From an uncultured Chlorobiota bacterium (lineage in GTDB: Bacteria; Bacteroidota; Ignavibacteria; UBA10030; UBA6906), in NCBI GenBank assembly GCA_900696645.1, contig CAADGV010000030.1:62001-126000 (forward strand): a DNA stretch of 64,000 nt, written 5' to 3'. A program made the position numbers and the translations under genes. Of the stretch, positions 1-9,436 are shown piece by piece. The notes beneath the pieces are model-generated. The model saw only the letters and a list, made by a program, of their open reading frames with translations, did no database searches and was not told the DNA's origin. Position 1 is the first letter of the stretch. The number at the start of each line of letters is the position of its first letter.

Positions 1-2
1 AG

Positions 3-2102
3 TTTCCCAAGAAGTCATCAGACTGCCTGTCATGTCACACGGATGTCCATAAGAGTGAGATGGGAAACAACTGCTTGCGATGTCATACGACGCAATCATG
101 GAAGATTGCCGACATGGTGCAGAGACATCAATCAACCCGATTCCCGCTTCTCGGCAAGCACTCGACGTTACCTTGCCAAACATGCCACACCAATGCTGCC
201 CGGAAACAGTTTGCAGGAACACCGACCGATTGCTTTGGCTGTCATCAGGAGGATTTTACGACGGCTCGATCTCCGAATCATGTTACTTCGGGATTCTCCA
301 CGGATTGCATGCAGTGCCACGACGTCACAGCGTTCAGGTGGGGAGCGGGATTCCAGCACGAACTGACGCGATTTCCTCTCACAGGGGCGCATGTCGCGGC
401 ATCGTGCTTTGCCTGTCACAAGAATCAAGTCTTCAAATCAACACCAACAGTATGTGTATCCTGCCATCAGACCGAGTATACATCGACGGCGAATCCGAAC
501 CATGCAGCGGCCCGCTTTGCGACTGAATGCCAGACGTGCCATACCACATCACGATGGCCGGGAGTCGCGTACAATCACGATCAAACGCGATTCCCGCTGG
601 TCGGTGCTCATCGCAATCAGCAGTGCAGGGATTGCCATGCTGACAACGTATTTTGGGGAAAGCCAACGGATTGTCTCTCATGCCACCGCACGCAGTTCAA
701 TTCCGCACAAAACCCGAACCATGTTGCAGGCAGCTTCCCGACGGATTGTCAGCTGTGTCATACGTCGAACGCGTGGAGTCCCGCGCAGTTTGACCATAAC
801 GCGACACAATTTCCGTTAACAGGGCGGCATGGCAGCACGCAATGCCAGGCGTGTCACATCAACAACAACTACCAGCTTACATACACGAATTGTTACGAGT
901 GCCATCAAGCGAACTACAATCTGCCGGCAAATCCGCGGCATGTGACACCGAGTTTCGCCCTTGACTGCACGCCGTGTCATTCAACGTCGGCGTGGTCGCC
1001 GTCATCGTTTACTCATAGTGCGACGAGTTTTCCGCTTACAGGGCGTCACGTGAGTACGTTGTGCAACCAGTGCCACGTGAATAATGTGTATCAGAATTTG
1101 CCCGGAACATGCTATGATTGCCATTCAAACAATTATCTTGCGACGACAGATCCGAACCACGTGCAGCGGAATTTCAGCCATGATTGTACGCAGTGCCATT
1201 CAACCAATGGCTGGGATGGCGCGTCGTTTGACCACAATACCACGAACTTTCCTTTGACGGGCAGGCACCTTTCTACACAATGCGCGCAATGTCACATCAA
1301 CGGCAACTATCAGCTTGTGTACACAAACTGCTATCCGTGCCACACAACACAGTACGCTCAACCACAGAACCCGAACCACGTTCTTGGAAACTTCAATCAT
1401 GACTGCGTGCCGTGCCACACGACTACGGCGTGGATGCCATCAACATTCAGTCATTCGACTACACCGTTCCCGCTGGTTGGGGCCCATCAATCTGTGTCGT
1501 GCAATCAATGTCACGTCAACAACCAATATCAGGGGCTTCCGAACACATGCTGGGATTGCCATGCCACGACGTTCAACAACACAACAAATCCGAATCATCA
1601 GCAGGGGCAATTCAGTCACGATTGCTTCCAATGCCATACGCAGTCTGCATGGCAGCCCGCATCATTCAATCATTCAACAACTAATTTTCCGCTGACTGGC
1701 CGGCATCTGACGGCACAATGCCAGCAGTGCCATATAAACGGTAATTATCAGCTTGTGTATACGAATTGCTATCCTTGCCATGCAACGCAATACGCTATTC
1801 CGACAAACCCGAATCACGTCACGCTCCAATTCGGCCACGATTGTACGCCGTGCCATACACAGTCGGCGTGGCTTCCGTCAACCTACAACCACGATCAGCA
1901 ATACTTCAGGATTTACTCCGGGAAGCATCGAAACAAGTGGACGAGTTGCTCGCAATGCCACCCGTCGATCGGGCAATATCAGAACTTCACGTGCATCAGT
2001 TGCCACGAGCACAGACAGTCGGAAATGAATAATAAACATCAAGGTGTTCCCGGCTATCAATACAATAGCCCGGCATGTTACAGTTGCCATAGGAATGTGT
2101 GA
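3..2102 (+). CDS. Multiheme c-type cytochrome, 5'-truncated by the window edge (at least 29 CxxCH)
   Basis: The reading frame is open from base 3, and a CLSCH motif lies at 24-38, upstream of the first in-frame ATG at 60, so the true start is off the left edge. From the ATG onward there are 28 more CxxCH motifs. The visible protein is nine tandem repeats of about 70 residues with three haem motifs each, plus a final CYSCH. Each repeat also carries conserved non-motif histidines in F-x-H, FPLTGRH and NPNH contexts, which are plausible distal ligands giving bis-His haems. The ninth repeat is degenerate (FRIYSGKH). No other domain is visible. Inference: a periplasmic or extracellular electron-wire cytochrome. 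The stop overlaps the start of the outer-membrane barrel gene, so the two are co-transcribed. Confidence 0.93.
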   Translation, partial: FPKKSSDCLSCHTDVHKSEMGNNCLRCHTTQSWKIADMVQRHQSTRFPLLGKHSTLPCQTCHTNAARKQFAGTPTDCFGCHQEDFTTARSPNHVTSGFSTDCMQCHDVTAFRWGAGFQHELTRFPLTGAHVAASCFACHKNQVFKSTPTVCVSCHQTEYTSTANPNHAAARFATECQTCHTTSRWPGVAYNHDQTRFPLVGAHRNQQCRDCHADNVFWGKPTDCLSCHRTQFNSAQNPNHVAGSFPTDCQLCHTSNAWSPAQFDHNATQFPLTGRHGSTQCQACHINNNYQLTYTNCYECHQANYNLPANPRHVTPSFALDCTPCHSTSAWSPSSFTHSATSFPLTGRHVSTLCNQCHVNNVYQNLPGTCYDCHSNNYLATTDPNHVQRNFSHDCTQCHSTNGWDGASFDHNTTNFPLTGRHLSTQCAQCHINGNYQLVYTNCYPCHTTQYAQPQNPNHVLGNFNHDCVPCHTTTAWMPSTFSHSTTPFPLVGAHQSVSCNQCHVNNQYQGLPNTCWDCHATTFNNTTNPNHQQGQFSHDCFQCHTQSAWQPASFNHSTTNFPLTGRHLTAQCQQCHINGNYQLVYTNCYPCHATQYAIPTNPNHVTLQFGHDCTPCHTQSAWLPSTYNHDQQYFRIYSGKHRNKWTSCSQCHPSIGQYQNFTCISCHEHRQSEMNNKHQGVPGYQYNSPACYSCHRNV

Positions 2103-3694
2103 TGAGGAGTAGATATGTGTGGGTGTGTATCCTGCTTGCACTGAGCGCAAGAAGTGAGGTAAAGCAGATACGCGGCAGGGTAACGTACGTGGCAAGCGGA
2201 ACAGTGTACACATCGCTGGGAAGAGAGTCGGGTGTTCAGGATTCTACTCTTCTTTTTGTTGTCTCCGGCAGAGACACAACAACATTGAAAGTGTTTGCCG
2301 TGAGTTCAAAATCCTCTGCTTGCCGGATTCTGCACGGCACGCGTTCTGCCGGCATTGGTGATGAGGTTTTGGGAACCATCGAAATTGCAGAAACAGTCCG
2401 AACGGCTGCCGATACCTCACGAACGTTAAGTCCAACTACACGGGCTCCGCTGCCGAATCCTCGTGCACTGCCTCCGGTTCCTGTCCAAGAAGGCATTCTG
2501 AGCGTCAGGGGAAGGCTCAGCGCCCAGTATTTCACTTCTCTCTACGACAATACGCTGTTCAATATTTCACAGCCCGGAGTTGTCGTAAACTTGCGCGGCA
2601 CAATACGCGACGTGCCACTGAAGTTCGATGTCTACACAAATGTCAGAACGCTTTCAGTCGGCAATAAGAGTCCGTTCTCCGGAGGCGCAATCAACCAAAC
2701 CCGGATTTACGGACTTTCAGTGACGTATGATGATGGCGAGAATGTTCTTTCGCTCGGAAGGATCATTCCTGTTTTTTCGCCCTCCATCGGATACATTGAT
2801 GGCGCGCTGGCATCAAAAACATTCGGCGGTTTTACGGTGGGAGGAACAATCGGATATCAACCCGCGTTCAACCTGCGCAGTCTCTCCACCGACTTCAGGA
2901 AATTTGCGCTCTTCGCACAATATAGAACGCCCGATCGCATTTCGTTGTCCGTTTCAACGGCGTATGCGCGTACATATTTTCGGTCGGTGCTTGACCGTGA
3001 GGTAACAAGTGTACTGCTCAATGCTTCGCTTGCGTCGAACCTTTTTCTCTATGCCAATACGGAAATTGACTTGAGAAGAAAGTCCGGCAGCGATTTCATC
3101 CTCTCGCCCAAACTGACCGGGGCGTACGTCAATCTCAACTATCGTATCATCCGGCCGTTGAGTGTAAGTATCGGCGCCGATGCTTCCCGGCCGTATTACA
3201 GCTTCGAATCCGTGCGGCTTATTCCGGATTCGCTTCTGAGGAACGAGCTACGCTCAGGAGTAAGTGTCAGTATGAATATCCTGTTGCCAGGCGGCATATC
3301 GCTGTTCAATACGTACACACCCCGTACTTCCGAAAACGAATCGTTCGGCAGCGACTTCTCGAACTACTCGGCAATCAACTTCTCTGATATCCTATCAAGC
3401 GGGATTAGCATCCGTGGCAATATGAACGTGAATGCGAATCAGTATACACGTGGAACCGGATATGGCGTGTCGATCCAGAAAACCTTCGCTCAACTGCTCG
3501 ATATCAATCTTCGCCTGCATCGTAACGGCTACACGGTGAAGCAAACCGATGTGAGAAGCTCAAGCTCAACCCTTGGTGCTGACGTGATGGTGTTTCTAAC
3601 GAGAGAACTCAGTTTTGTTGCATCGTACGACAGGCTGAGCGGGTATGGTACGGTGTCGAATTCCGTGTTTGCCGAACTCAGTATGAGGTTTTAG
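2102..3694 (+). CDS. Outer-membrane beta-barrel protein linked to the multiheme cytochrome
   Basis: About 530 residues with an N-terminal signal peptide ending near ALSARS. A small beta-rich periplasmic domain follows (about residues 22-95). A Thr/Pro linker then leads to a long region of alternating aromatic/polar beta strands ending in ELSMRF, with the C-terminal Phe typical of outer-membrane barrels. I prefer the ATG at 2102, which overlaps the cytochrome TGA as TGATG and has AGGA at 2092-2095; a GTG at 2099 is also possible. I see no haem motif. Its place between a giant cytochrome and a ferredoxin-flavoprotein suggests the porin part of a porin-cytochrome conduit, analogous to MtrB-type systems. 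No direct MtrB similarity is claimed. Confidence 0.7.
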   Translation: MRSRYVWVCILLALSARSEVKQIRGRVTYVASGTVYTSLGRESGVQDSTLLFVVSGRDTTTLKVFAVSSKSSACRILHGTRSAGIGDEVLGTIEIAETVRTAADTSRTLSPTTRAPLPNPRALPPVPVQEGILSVRGRLSAQYFTSLYDNTLFNISQPGVVVNLRGTIRDVPLKFDVYTNVRTLSVGNKSPFSGGAINQTRIYGLSVTYDDGENVLSLGRIIPVFSPSIGYIDGALASKTFGGFTVGGTIGYQPAFNLRSLSTDFRKFALFAQYRTPDRISLSVSTAYARTYFRSVLDREVTSVLLNASLASNLFLYANTEIDLRRKSGSDFILSPKLTGAYVNLNYRIIRPLSVSIGADASRPYYSFESVRLIPDSLLRNELRSGVSVSMNILLPGGISLFNTYTPRTSENESFGSDFSNYSAINFSDILSSGISIRGNMNVNANQYTRGTGYGVSIQKTFAQLLDINLRLHRNGYTVKQTDVRSSSSTLGADVMVFLTRELSFVASYDRLSGYGTVSNSVFAELSMRF

Positions 3695-3704
3695 GAGGGG
3701 AGAA

Positions 3705-5024
3705 ATGGAGACGGCCTATACATTACTGGTGTTTGTTGTATTGTTGGGGGCGATAGCTGTTCCTTATTGGAGAAAAGTTGCGCGGCACAAGCGGGAAGCG
3801 GTTGAGAAGTTTGAGAAGAATCAGCGGATGGGCATACTGCCTCCCGTCACGCTTCATCCCCATTTCGATCTCACGAACTGCATTGGCTGTGCAAATTGCG
3901 TGCGTGCATGCCCCGAACATGTACTGGGCATCGTGCAAGGTAAACCGGGAATTATCAACGGAACAAAATGCGTGGGTCATGGTTTGTGTGCGGATGTTTG
4001 TCCGGTTGGCGCTATTACGTTGGGTTTCGGAACGCCGCGCCAGGGCATGGAACTTCCGCAGTATGATGACAACTTCGAGACGAATGTTCGCGGCCTGTAT
4101 ATCATCGGCGAGTTGAGCGGCATGGGTTTGATCAAGAACGCAATTGCGCACGGAAAGAAGGCTGTGCAGCATGTTGCGTCAACCCGCCGGTCAAAACATC
4201 TGGATGGGTTGGATATCGTTATTGTTGGTGCGGGTCCGGCGGGTCTCTCAGCCGCCCTCACGGCGCAATCGTTGAACTTGCGGTATGTGTTGCTTGAACA
4301 GGATGAGATCGGCGGAGCATTGCTGCACTACCCGCGTCAAAAATTGGTCTTGACCAGTCCTGTCGACCTGCCGTTGTATGGAAAACTGAAGGTCTCGGAA
4401 ATCAAAAAAGAAGAACTGTTGAGCATCTGGAAGGAGATCGTCGGGAGATTTCAGTTGAATGTCGTCACCGGACAAAAGGTGGAGGTAATTCACAACATCA
4501 ACGATCACTTTGTCGTGAAAACGGCGACGGCCGAATTCAAGGGGGCAAACGTCATGCTTGCGCTGGGAAGACGCGGAAGTCCTCGCAAGTTGGGCGTGAC
4601 AGGAGAGAATCTTTCCAAAGTCATGTACAGATTGATTGAGGCAGAATCATACAAGCACAAACATATCCTCGTCGTCGGTGGCGGTGATAGTGCCGTCGAA
4701 GCTGCTATCGGGCTTGCAAGCCAGACGGGGAACGTTGTGACCATCAGTTATCGCAAAGAAGATTTCGTTCGTCTGAAAGAAAAAAACGAGCACAAAGTGA
4801 AACAGTACCTCAATTCCGGCAAGCTCCACACAATCTTCAACTCGCAAGTCCTTGACATACGAGAAGACACTGTTCTTGTGCAGGAGTCCGGCAAGATCAT
4901 GCACAATCTGCAGAACGATTTCGTGTTCGTTTTTGCGGGGGGGGAATTGCCGACTGAACTATTGAAGAAATGCGGCATCAAGCTCCGACCTGCAGAGATT
5001 GAGGCGCAGGCTGTCGCGGCATAG
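3705..5024 (+). CDS. Membrane-anchored 2x[4Fe-4S] ferredoxin fused to an FAD/NAD(P)H oxidoreductase domain
   Basis: Residues 5-22 form one transmembrane segment. Residues 59-105 hold two CxxCxxCxxxCP-like clusters (CIGCANCVRACP; CVGHGLCADVCP). Residues 124-155 resemble the FAD-binding segment that normally closes thioredoxin-reductase/YpdA-like enzymes (GLYIIGE). The FAD-binding GAGPAG follows at about 175-180, and the NAD(P)-binding GGGDSA at about 328. I see no redox-active CxxC of thioredoxin reductase. A strong AGGAGGGG (3693-3700) sits just before the ATG, 10 bp after the barrel gene. Inference: it moves electrons between NAD(P)H or ferredoxin and the cytochrome conduit at the inner membrane. 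The order of the FAD segments looks circularly permuted. Confidence 0.85.
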   Translation: METAYTLLVFVVLLGAIAVPYWRKVARHKREAVEKFEKNQRMGILPPVTLHPHFDLTNCIGCANCVRACPEHVLGIVQGKPGIINGTKCVGHGLCADVCPVGAITLGFGTPRQGMELPQYDDNFETNVRGLYIIGELSGMGLIKNAIAHGKKAVQHVASTRRSKHLDGLDIVIVGAGPAGLSAALTAQSLNLRYVLLEQDEIGGALLHYPRQKLVLTSPVDLPLYGKLKVSEIKKEELLSIWKEIVGRFQLNVVTGQKVEVIHNINDHFVVKTATAEFKGANVMLALGRRGSPRKLGVTGENLSKVMYRLIEAESYKHKHILVVGGGDSAVEAAIGLASQTGNVVTISYRKEDFVRLKEKNEHKVKQYLNSGKLHTIFNSQVLDIREDTVLVQESGKIMHNLQNDFVFVFAGGELPTELLKKCGIKLRPAEIEAQAVAA

Positions 5025-5140
5025 CACAAAAAGAACTCAGTCGAAAGTCCTCAAAGCGGTTGCATTAAGTGAATAATCCACCGTATGATGGTGGGGTTGG
5101 GAAAGAGATGTGACGTGTATCGTTTGTGTGTCTGATGAAT

Positions 5141-5169
5141 TTGCAAAAAGGCTATTCCGCGAGTATATT
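5141..5169 (+). promoter_or_regulatory. Predicted sigma70-like promoter
   Basis: TTGCAA at 5141-5146 and TATATT at 5164-5169 with a 17-bp spacer, about 45 bp before the methyltransferase start. The rest of the 189-bp spacer after the flavoprotein gene shows no gene or clear terminator. Confidence 0.5.
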
Positions 5170-5213
5170 AGTCTGCCAAAAACAGGATTCATGTATCATC
5201 GCAGAATAAAAGT

Positions 5214-5819
5214 ATGGTTATAGCGCGGACCCCATTGAGGAAACGTCTCAACAATCTCTATTGGGAGTATCGCCTAGGCATTTCCACAAGGGGTATTATA
5301 GAAATAGATCATCCTGATGCCCATCACTATGCCACCATGCTCTACTCGACCATTCAGCAGGTGATCGCTTTCCTTGCACTGGACCCCTCCGATGTTTTCA
5401 TTGACATTGGCAGCGGCAAGGGCCGCGTCCTTTGTTGTGCTGCGCGATTAAAGGTCCGGAAGGTTATCGGAGTAGACCTTTCGGAGGATTTGTGCAGCTA
5501 CGCTCGGAGAAATGTTGCACGCATGAGAGAGAGGAAATCAACGGTGGAAGTACATCAGGGCATGGCCGAGCATTTTGACTACTCGAACGGTACCGTGTTT
5601 ACGCTCTTCAATCCTTTCGGGGCGGTGACGTTGGATAATGTTCTCAGAAAAATTGCGGCTGACCTCGGCCCAAACAAGTCTCGCATACGCATTGCATATG
5701 CAAACCCGGAGTATGATCATGTGTTCCGCTCACATCCTTGGCTGGAACGGTATGAGTATTGGGACAGGAAGAGTTTGAGGATGGAGCATTCCGTTTCCTT
5801 CTACAAAGCCAGACTGTAA
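5214..5819 (+). CDS. Class I SAM-dependent methyltransferase
   Basis: 201 residues. The SAM-binding motif I reads IDIGSGKGRV (about residues 64-73), motif II reads GVDLSEDL, and an FNPFG motif takes the place of the usual D/NPP-type loop. The motif I region resembles small Dot1-like or generic methyltransferases, so the substrate cannot be named. There is no signal peptide, so it is cytoplasmic. The start ATG lacks a clear Shine-Dalgarno but fits the predicted promoter upstream. It stands alone: no gene on either side suggests a substrate. Confidence 0.8.
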   Translation: MVIARTPLRKRLNNLYWEYRLGISTRGIIEIDHPDAHHYATMLYSTIQQVIAFLALDPSDVFIDIGSGKGRVLCCAARLKVRKVIGVDLSEDLCSYARRNVARMRERKSTVEVHQGMAEHFDYSNGTVFTLFNPFGAVTLDNVLRKIAADLGPNKSRIRIAYANPEYDHVFRSHPWLERYEYWDRKSLRMEHSVSFYKARL

Positions 5820-5953
5820 TACCCGTCTCATATTGCACGTCGCTCGATTGCGTCGGTTTTCCCTTCGTTATTCCCATTTCTACAATCTACTGTGAACGGC
5901 GTCATACGCCTATGTGGATTCATTGACTATCAAAACAGCAATGGATATATTTT

Positions 5954-5983
5954 TTGGCACATTTTTGAATAGTTTCTTATAGA
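5954..5983 (+). promoter_or_regulatory. Predicted promoter of the coiled-coil gene
   Basis: TTGGCA at 5954-5959 and TATAGA at 5978-5983 with an 18-bp spacer, in an AT-rich patch 45 bp before the next ATG. The remaining spacer from 5820 holds nothing I can name. Confidence 0.5.
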
Positions 5984-6028
5984 ATTCAAGAGAATTATTG
6001 GACAGAACGAACGACTTCCTTCCCCCAA

Positions 6029-9000
6029 ATGGCTGAACTGGACGAAGCACAAGAGCGGCGCAAGAGAAGCGGCGAATACCTGAAAATGGCTGACAAGCTG
6101 TTCAAGGTTGCCGACTATGAGGGCGCGCAACGACTTGTCCAACAGGCCATGGATACCGATCCGAATAATCCATACGCTCTGGCGTATCGTGAGCGCGTCC
6201 ACTATGCCCTTCAAGAACAGCGTGCGAAGCGAACAGCATCTTCATCATCATCACCTCTAACTCCACCTCCATCGAACCAGCCCGAAACGCGTCCTGCTCG
6301 TGTTGCTGAAATCCGCGCGCCGGCTACGGAAAATCTTTCAATGAAAGAAGAACGCGGGCTTGGCAAAAGTGCCGATGATCGGAAAAAAAGCGGACCTGTT
6401 GACGACGAATCCCAACGTCGCGCCACCGAATCGCGTCAGAAAATCGAAGCAGAACTTGCCCGGCAAAAGTCGTTGGTTGAAGCTGCATTAAAGATCGAGG
6501 AAGTTCGGAAGAAGAGTAATGAGGAGAACCTCCGTCAGCGTGCCGACCTTGAAGCGAAGCTCAAGAGCATTGAGGCGGAAAGTCGTCGCATTGCACAAGA
6601 GGCCGTCCGGAAAGCGGAGGAAACAGAGCGGCATCGTTTGGCTGAAGAGCAGAAACGCAAATGGGAAGAAGAGCAACGCCTCAAAGCTGAGGAGGCTCGC
6701 CGGAAGGCCGAGGAGGAACTTGCCCGGCAACGTTCCGAGTTGGAAGCAATTGTCAAAGCAGGCGAGGAAGAAAAAAGAAAAATTGCCGAGGAGGCGCTCC
6801 GCACTGCTGAGGAGGCGAAACGTCAGGCCGAACAGGAAATTGCGCGGCAACGTGCCGAACTGGAACGACGTCTGAAAGAAGAGGAAGAAGAGCGGCGGCG
6901 CATTGCCGAAGAGGCGCGCAAATCCGCCGAGGCGGAGATTCAGCGTGTTGTGGAGGAAACAAAACGTCTTGCAGAGCAGGAAATCGCCCGTCAGCGTGCC
7001 GAACTGGAAGCCCTCATTAAAGCCGGTGAAAAGGAGAAGCAGAGTATTGCGGAAAAAGCAATGCGCGAGGCTGAGGACCTGAAACGGCTTGCAGAAGAGG
7101 AAGTCCGCAAGATCACCGAAGTATCACGGCGCAGAGCCGAGGAAGAAGAACTGCTCCGGCGCGCAGAAGAAGTACGGCGAAAGGAACAGGAAGAGCAATG
7201 GAAGCTTGCCGATGAAGCGCGGCAACGAGCTGAAGAGGAGCGACGAAGGGTTGAAGAGGAACTTGCACGGCAACGCGAGATCATTGATGCGGCCCTGAAA
7301 GGGGAAGAACGTCGCAGAAAACTCGAAGAAGCTTCGGCACGGCAAACAGCCGAGAAGGAATCCAAGCGGAAACATGAGGAAGAGCTCCGGCGTCGTGAGT
7401 TGGAAGATGCCCACAAACGGGCCGAAGAGGAGATCCGCCGGAAGCTTGAGGAGGCAACCCACAAGCTTGAGGAAGAACGCCGGCGCTACGAGGAAGAGAA
7501 GCGTGAACGCATCGAGGCGGAAGAAGTTCGTAAACGCCAGGAAGAGGAACAGCGCAGGCAACAGGAACTTCGTCTGAAGGAAGAAGAAGAGAATGTCCGC
7601 CGCCGCATCGCCGAACAGGCAAGTCAACAACTCGAAGAGGAACGCAAGCGGATTGAAGCAGAGGCTCAGGTGCGGTTGGAGGCAGAACGGAAACGCATCG
7701 AGAAGGAACTGCAAGCCAGAATTGAAGAGCAGCAACGCAAACTCGAAGAGGAGCACCGGAGGGAGAGTGAATTAATCAGCCTTCGGAAACAGGCAGAGGA
7801 GGAAGAACGACGGCGCATTGAGGAGGAATTCAAACGTCAGATTGAAGAGGAACGACGCCGGCTTGCCGAGGAACATCAGCAATTGCTCGAGGCTGAGCGC
7901 AAACGCATCGAGCGGGAAATGCGGCTGAAGTCCGCCGAAGAAGACCGCAAACGCGAAGAAGAGGAACGGCGTGCCAACGAAGAAGCACGACATGTGGCGG
8001 AAATCGAGAAACAACGGCAACTGGAAGAAGAAGCACGGAGACGGATTCAGGAGGAGGCACAGGAAGAACTTGAAGCAGAGCGCCTGCGCCTTGAGCGTGC
8101 CGCTGCCGCGAAACTGGAGGCGGAGCGCCAGCGCATCGAAGATGAACTGCAAGCCCGGCTCGAAGAGGAACGCCGCAAGCTTGAGCTTGCCGAACAGAAA
8201 GAGCAGGAAGAGCGCGAACTAAAACAGCGGGCTGATGATGAAGAACGATTGCGCCTTGAGAAAGAATACCGGCAACAAATCGAAGACGAACAACGGCGCG
8301 TAGAGGCCGAACAAGAACAACTTCTTCAAGCCGAACGCCGGCGCATCGAGCACGAAGCCCGGCAAAAGGCCGAGAATGAAGCGCGCCGCCTTGAGGAGGA
8401 AGAGCAGCGCCTTCTTGCCGAGAAGCGTCGCAAGGATGAAGAATCCGAACGGTTGAGGCAGGCCGAGATCGAGCGGCTCAAGAATGAACAGGAGATTCTG
8501 ACGAAGAACCACGAAGAGGCAGTCCGTCAGGCAATCGCGGAAGGGCGACGATTAGCCCAACAAAAGAAGCTCCGTTCCTATTTCGAGTCGGCCAGACAGT
8601 TTCTTGCCGAGGGTCGGTTCGAAGATGCGATGAAGGAAGTCACGAAGATTTATCTCGTCAATCCTAACGATACCGAAGCCAAGGAACTGGAAGCGGAGAT
8701 CTACAACGGACGTCAACATCAGGTCAAACGGAAAGAGGGGGCCCGCCGCTGGCGGGAAGAACATCTTCACAAAGTCGAATCTCTTCAAAAAGAAATCGCC
8801 GAACTTGCAGTCAAAGAGCGCGAAGAAGAGGAGAAACGTGCAATTCGCAAAAGCAAGATCGATGTGATCCTCAAGAAGATTGAAGATTTCTACCGGCATC
8901 GACAGTTCGACAAAGCCCGCGCCGAAATCGAAACCGTGTACGCTATCGATCCTTCAAACACGCGTGCCCAGGATTATGAGATGGATATCCTGAATGACAT

Positions 9001-9436
9001 GAACCTCAAAGAGGAGGCGCGGCGCGTATTCGAGCAGCGTACGAACCGCGGTACGGCATGGAAGCGGGAAGAAGAAGCAAGAGAACGGACTTTGAGTGAA
9101 CATCGCTCGACTCTGCGCAAGGAGTCGGTCGGATTGTATAGGAGTTTTCTCAAACATCTCTGGAGCGAGGGCAACCCGGCCGGCGAAGAAGCATCATTGT
9201 TGGCTGCAATCCGTTCTTCTCTTGCCATCAGCGAAAACGATCATACTGTCATGGAACGTTCCATCCGGGTCGAGGCGTATGCCGACACAATGCGCCGAAT
9301 GCTCGACGCGAAGCAACTCGGCCGCGATCATGTGGAGGCAACCGCGCATCTGCGTGAGCAAATGGGCGTTACGTTAGACCAGCATATTGCCATTATGGAC
9401 CACCTGACTGACGATCGGGATGCCGTGCATCCTTGA
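6029..9436 (+). CDS. Giant Glu/Arg-rich coiled-coil protein with TPR-like ends
   Basis: 1135 residues with no signal peptide or membrane segment. Residues about 15-60 form a TPR-like helical pair (GAQRLVQQAMDTDPNNPYAL). About 125-845 is almost unbroken heptad sequence rich in Glu, Arg and Lys with recurring EEERRRIEEE-type blocks, predicting a very long coiled coil. Two further TPR-like units follow (GRFEDAMKEVTKIYLVNPND; RQFDKARAEIETVYAIDPSN). The last 110 residues carry two short L-R-x(2)-L/M-x-I/V-S/T-x(3)-H-x(2)-M elements. Tandem duplication probably built the rod. Inference: a cytoplasmic scaffold or filament former; no partner is visible nearby. Its 3' end overlaps the opposite-strand phosphotransferase gene by 44 bp. 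The start lacks a clear Shine-Dalgarno. Confidence 0.85.
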   Translation: MAELDEAQERRKRSGEYLKMADKLFKVADYEGAQRLVQQAMDTDPNNPYALAYRERVHYALQEQRAKRTASSSSSPLTPPPSNQPETRPARVAEIRAPATENLSMKEERGLGKSADDRKKSGPVDDESQRRATESRQKIEAELARQKSLVEAALKIEEVRKKSNEENLRQRADLEAKLKSIEAESRRIAQEAVRKAEETERHRLAEEQKRKWEEEQRLKAEEARRKAEEELARQRSELEAIVKAGEEEKRKIAEEALRTAEEAKRQAEQEIARQRAELERRLKEEEEERRRIAEEARKSAEAEIQRVVEETKRLAEQEIARQRAELEALIKAGEKEKQSIAEKAMREAEDLKRLAEEEVRKITEVSRRRAEEEELLRRAEEVRRKEQEEQWKLADEARQRAEEERRRVEEELARQREIIDAALKGEERRRKLEEASARQTAEKESKRKHEEELRRRELEDAHKRAEEEIRRKLEEATHKLEEERRRYEEEKRERIEAEEVRKRQEEEQRRQQELRLKEEEENVRRRIAEQASQQLEEERKRIEAEAQVRLEAERKRIEKELQARIEEQQRKLEEEHRRESELISLRKQAEEEERRRIEEEFKRQIEEERRRLAEEHQQLLEAERKRIEREMRLKSAEEDRKREEEERRANEEARHVAEIEKQRQLEEEARRRIQEEAQEELEAERLRLERAAAAKLEAERQRIEDELQARLEEERRKLELAEQKEQEERELKQRADDEERLRLEKEYRQQIEDEQRRVEAEQEQLLQAERRRIEHEARQKAENEARRLEEEEQRLLAEKRRKDEESERLRQAEIERLKNEQEILTKNHEEAVRQAIAEGRRLAQQKKLRSYFESARQFLAEGRFEDAMKEVTKIYLVNPNDTEAKELEAEIYNGRQHQVKRKEGARRWREEHLHKVESLQKEIAELAVKEREEEEKRAIRKSKIDVILKKIEDFYRHRQFDKARAEIETVYAIDPSNTRAQDYEMDILNDMNLKEEARRVFEQRTNRGTAWKREEEARERTLSEHRSTLRKESVGLYRSFLKHLWSEGNPAGEEASLLAAIRSSLAISENDHTVMERSIRVEAYADTMRRMLDAKQLGRDHVEATAHLREQMGVTLDQHIAIMDHLTDDRDAVHP

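Noticed and set aside
60-2102. Tandem repeat structure considered as a CRISPR or DNA satellite
   Set aside because: Period of about 210 bp follows the protein repeat with CxxCH codons and diverged bases; no identical repeats with spacers.
7124-7756. Hydrophobic, Phe/Leu-rich minus-strand frame resembling a membrane protein
   Set aside because: It is the complement of the Glu/Arg/Lys-rich coiled-coil codons (GAA/GAG read as TTC/CTC).
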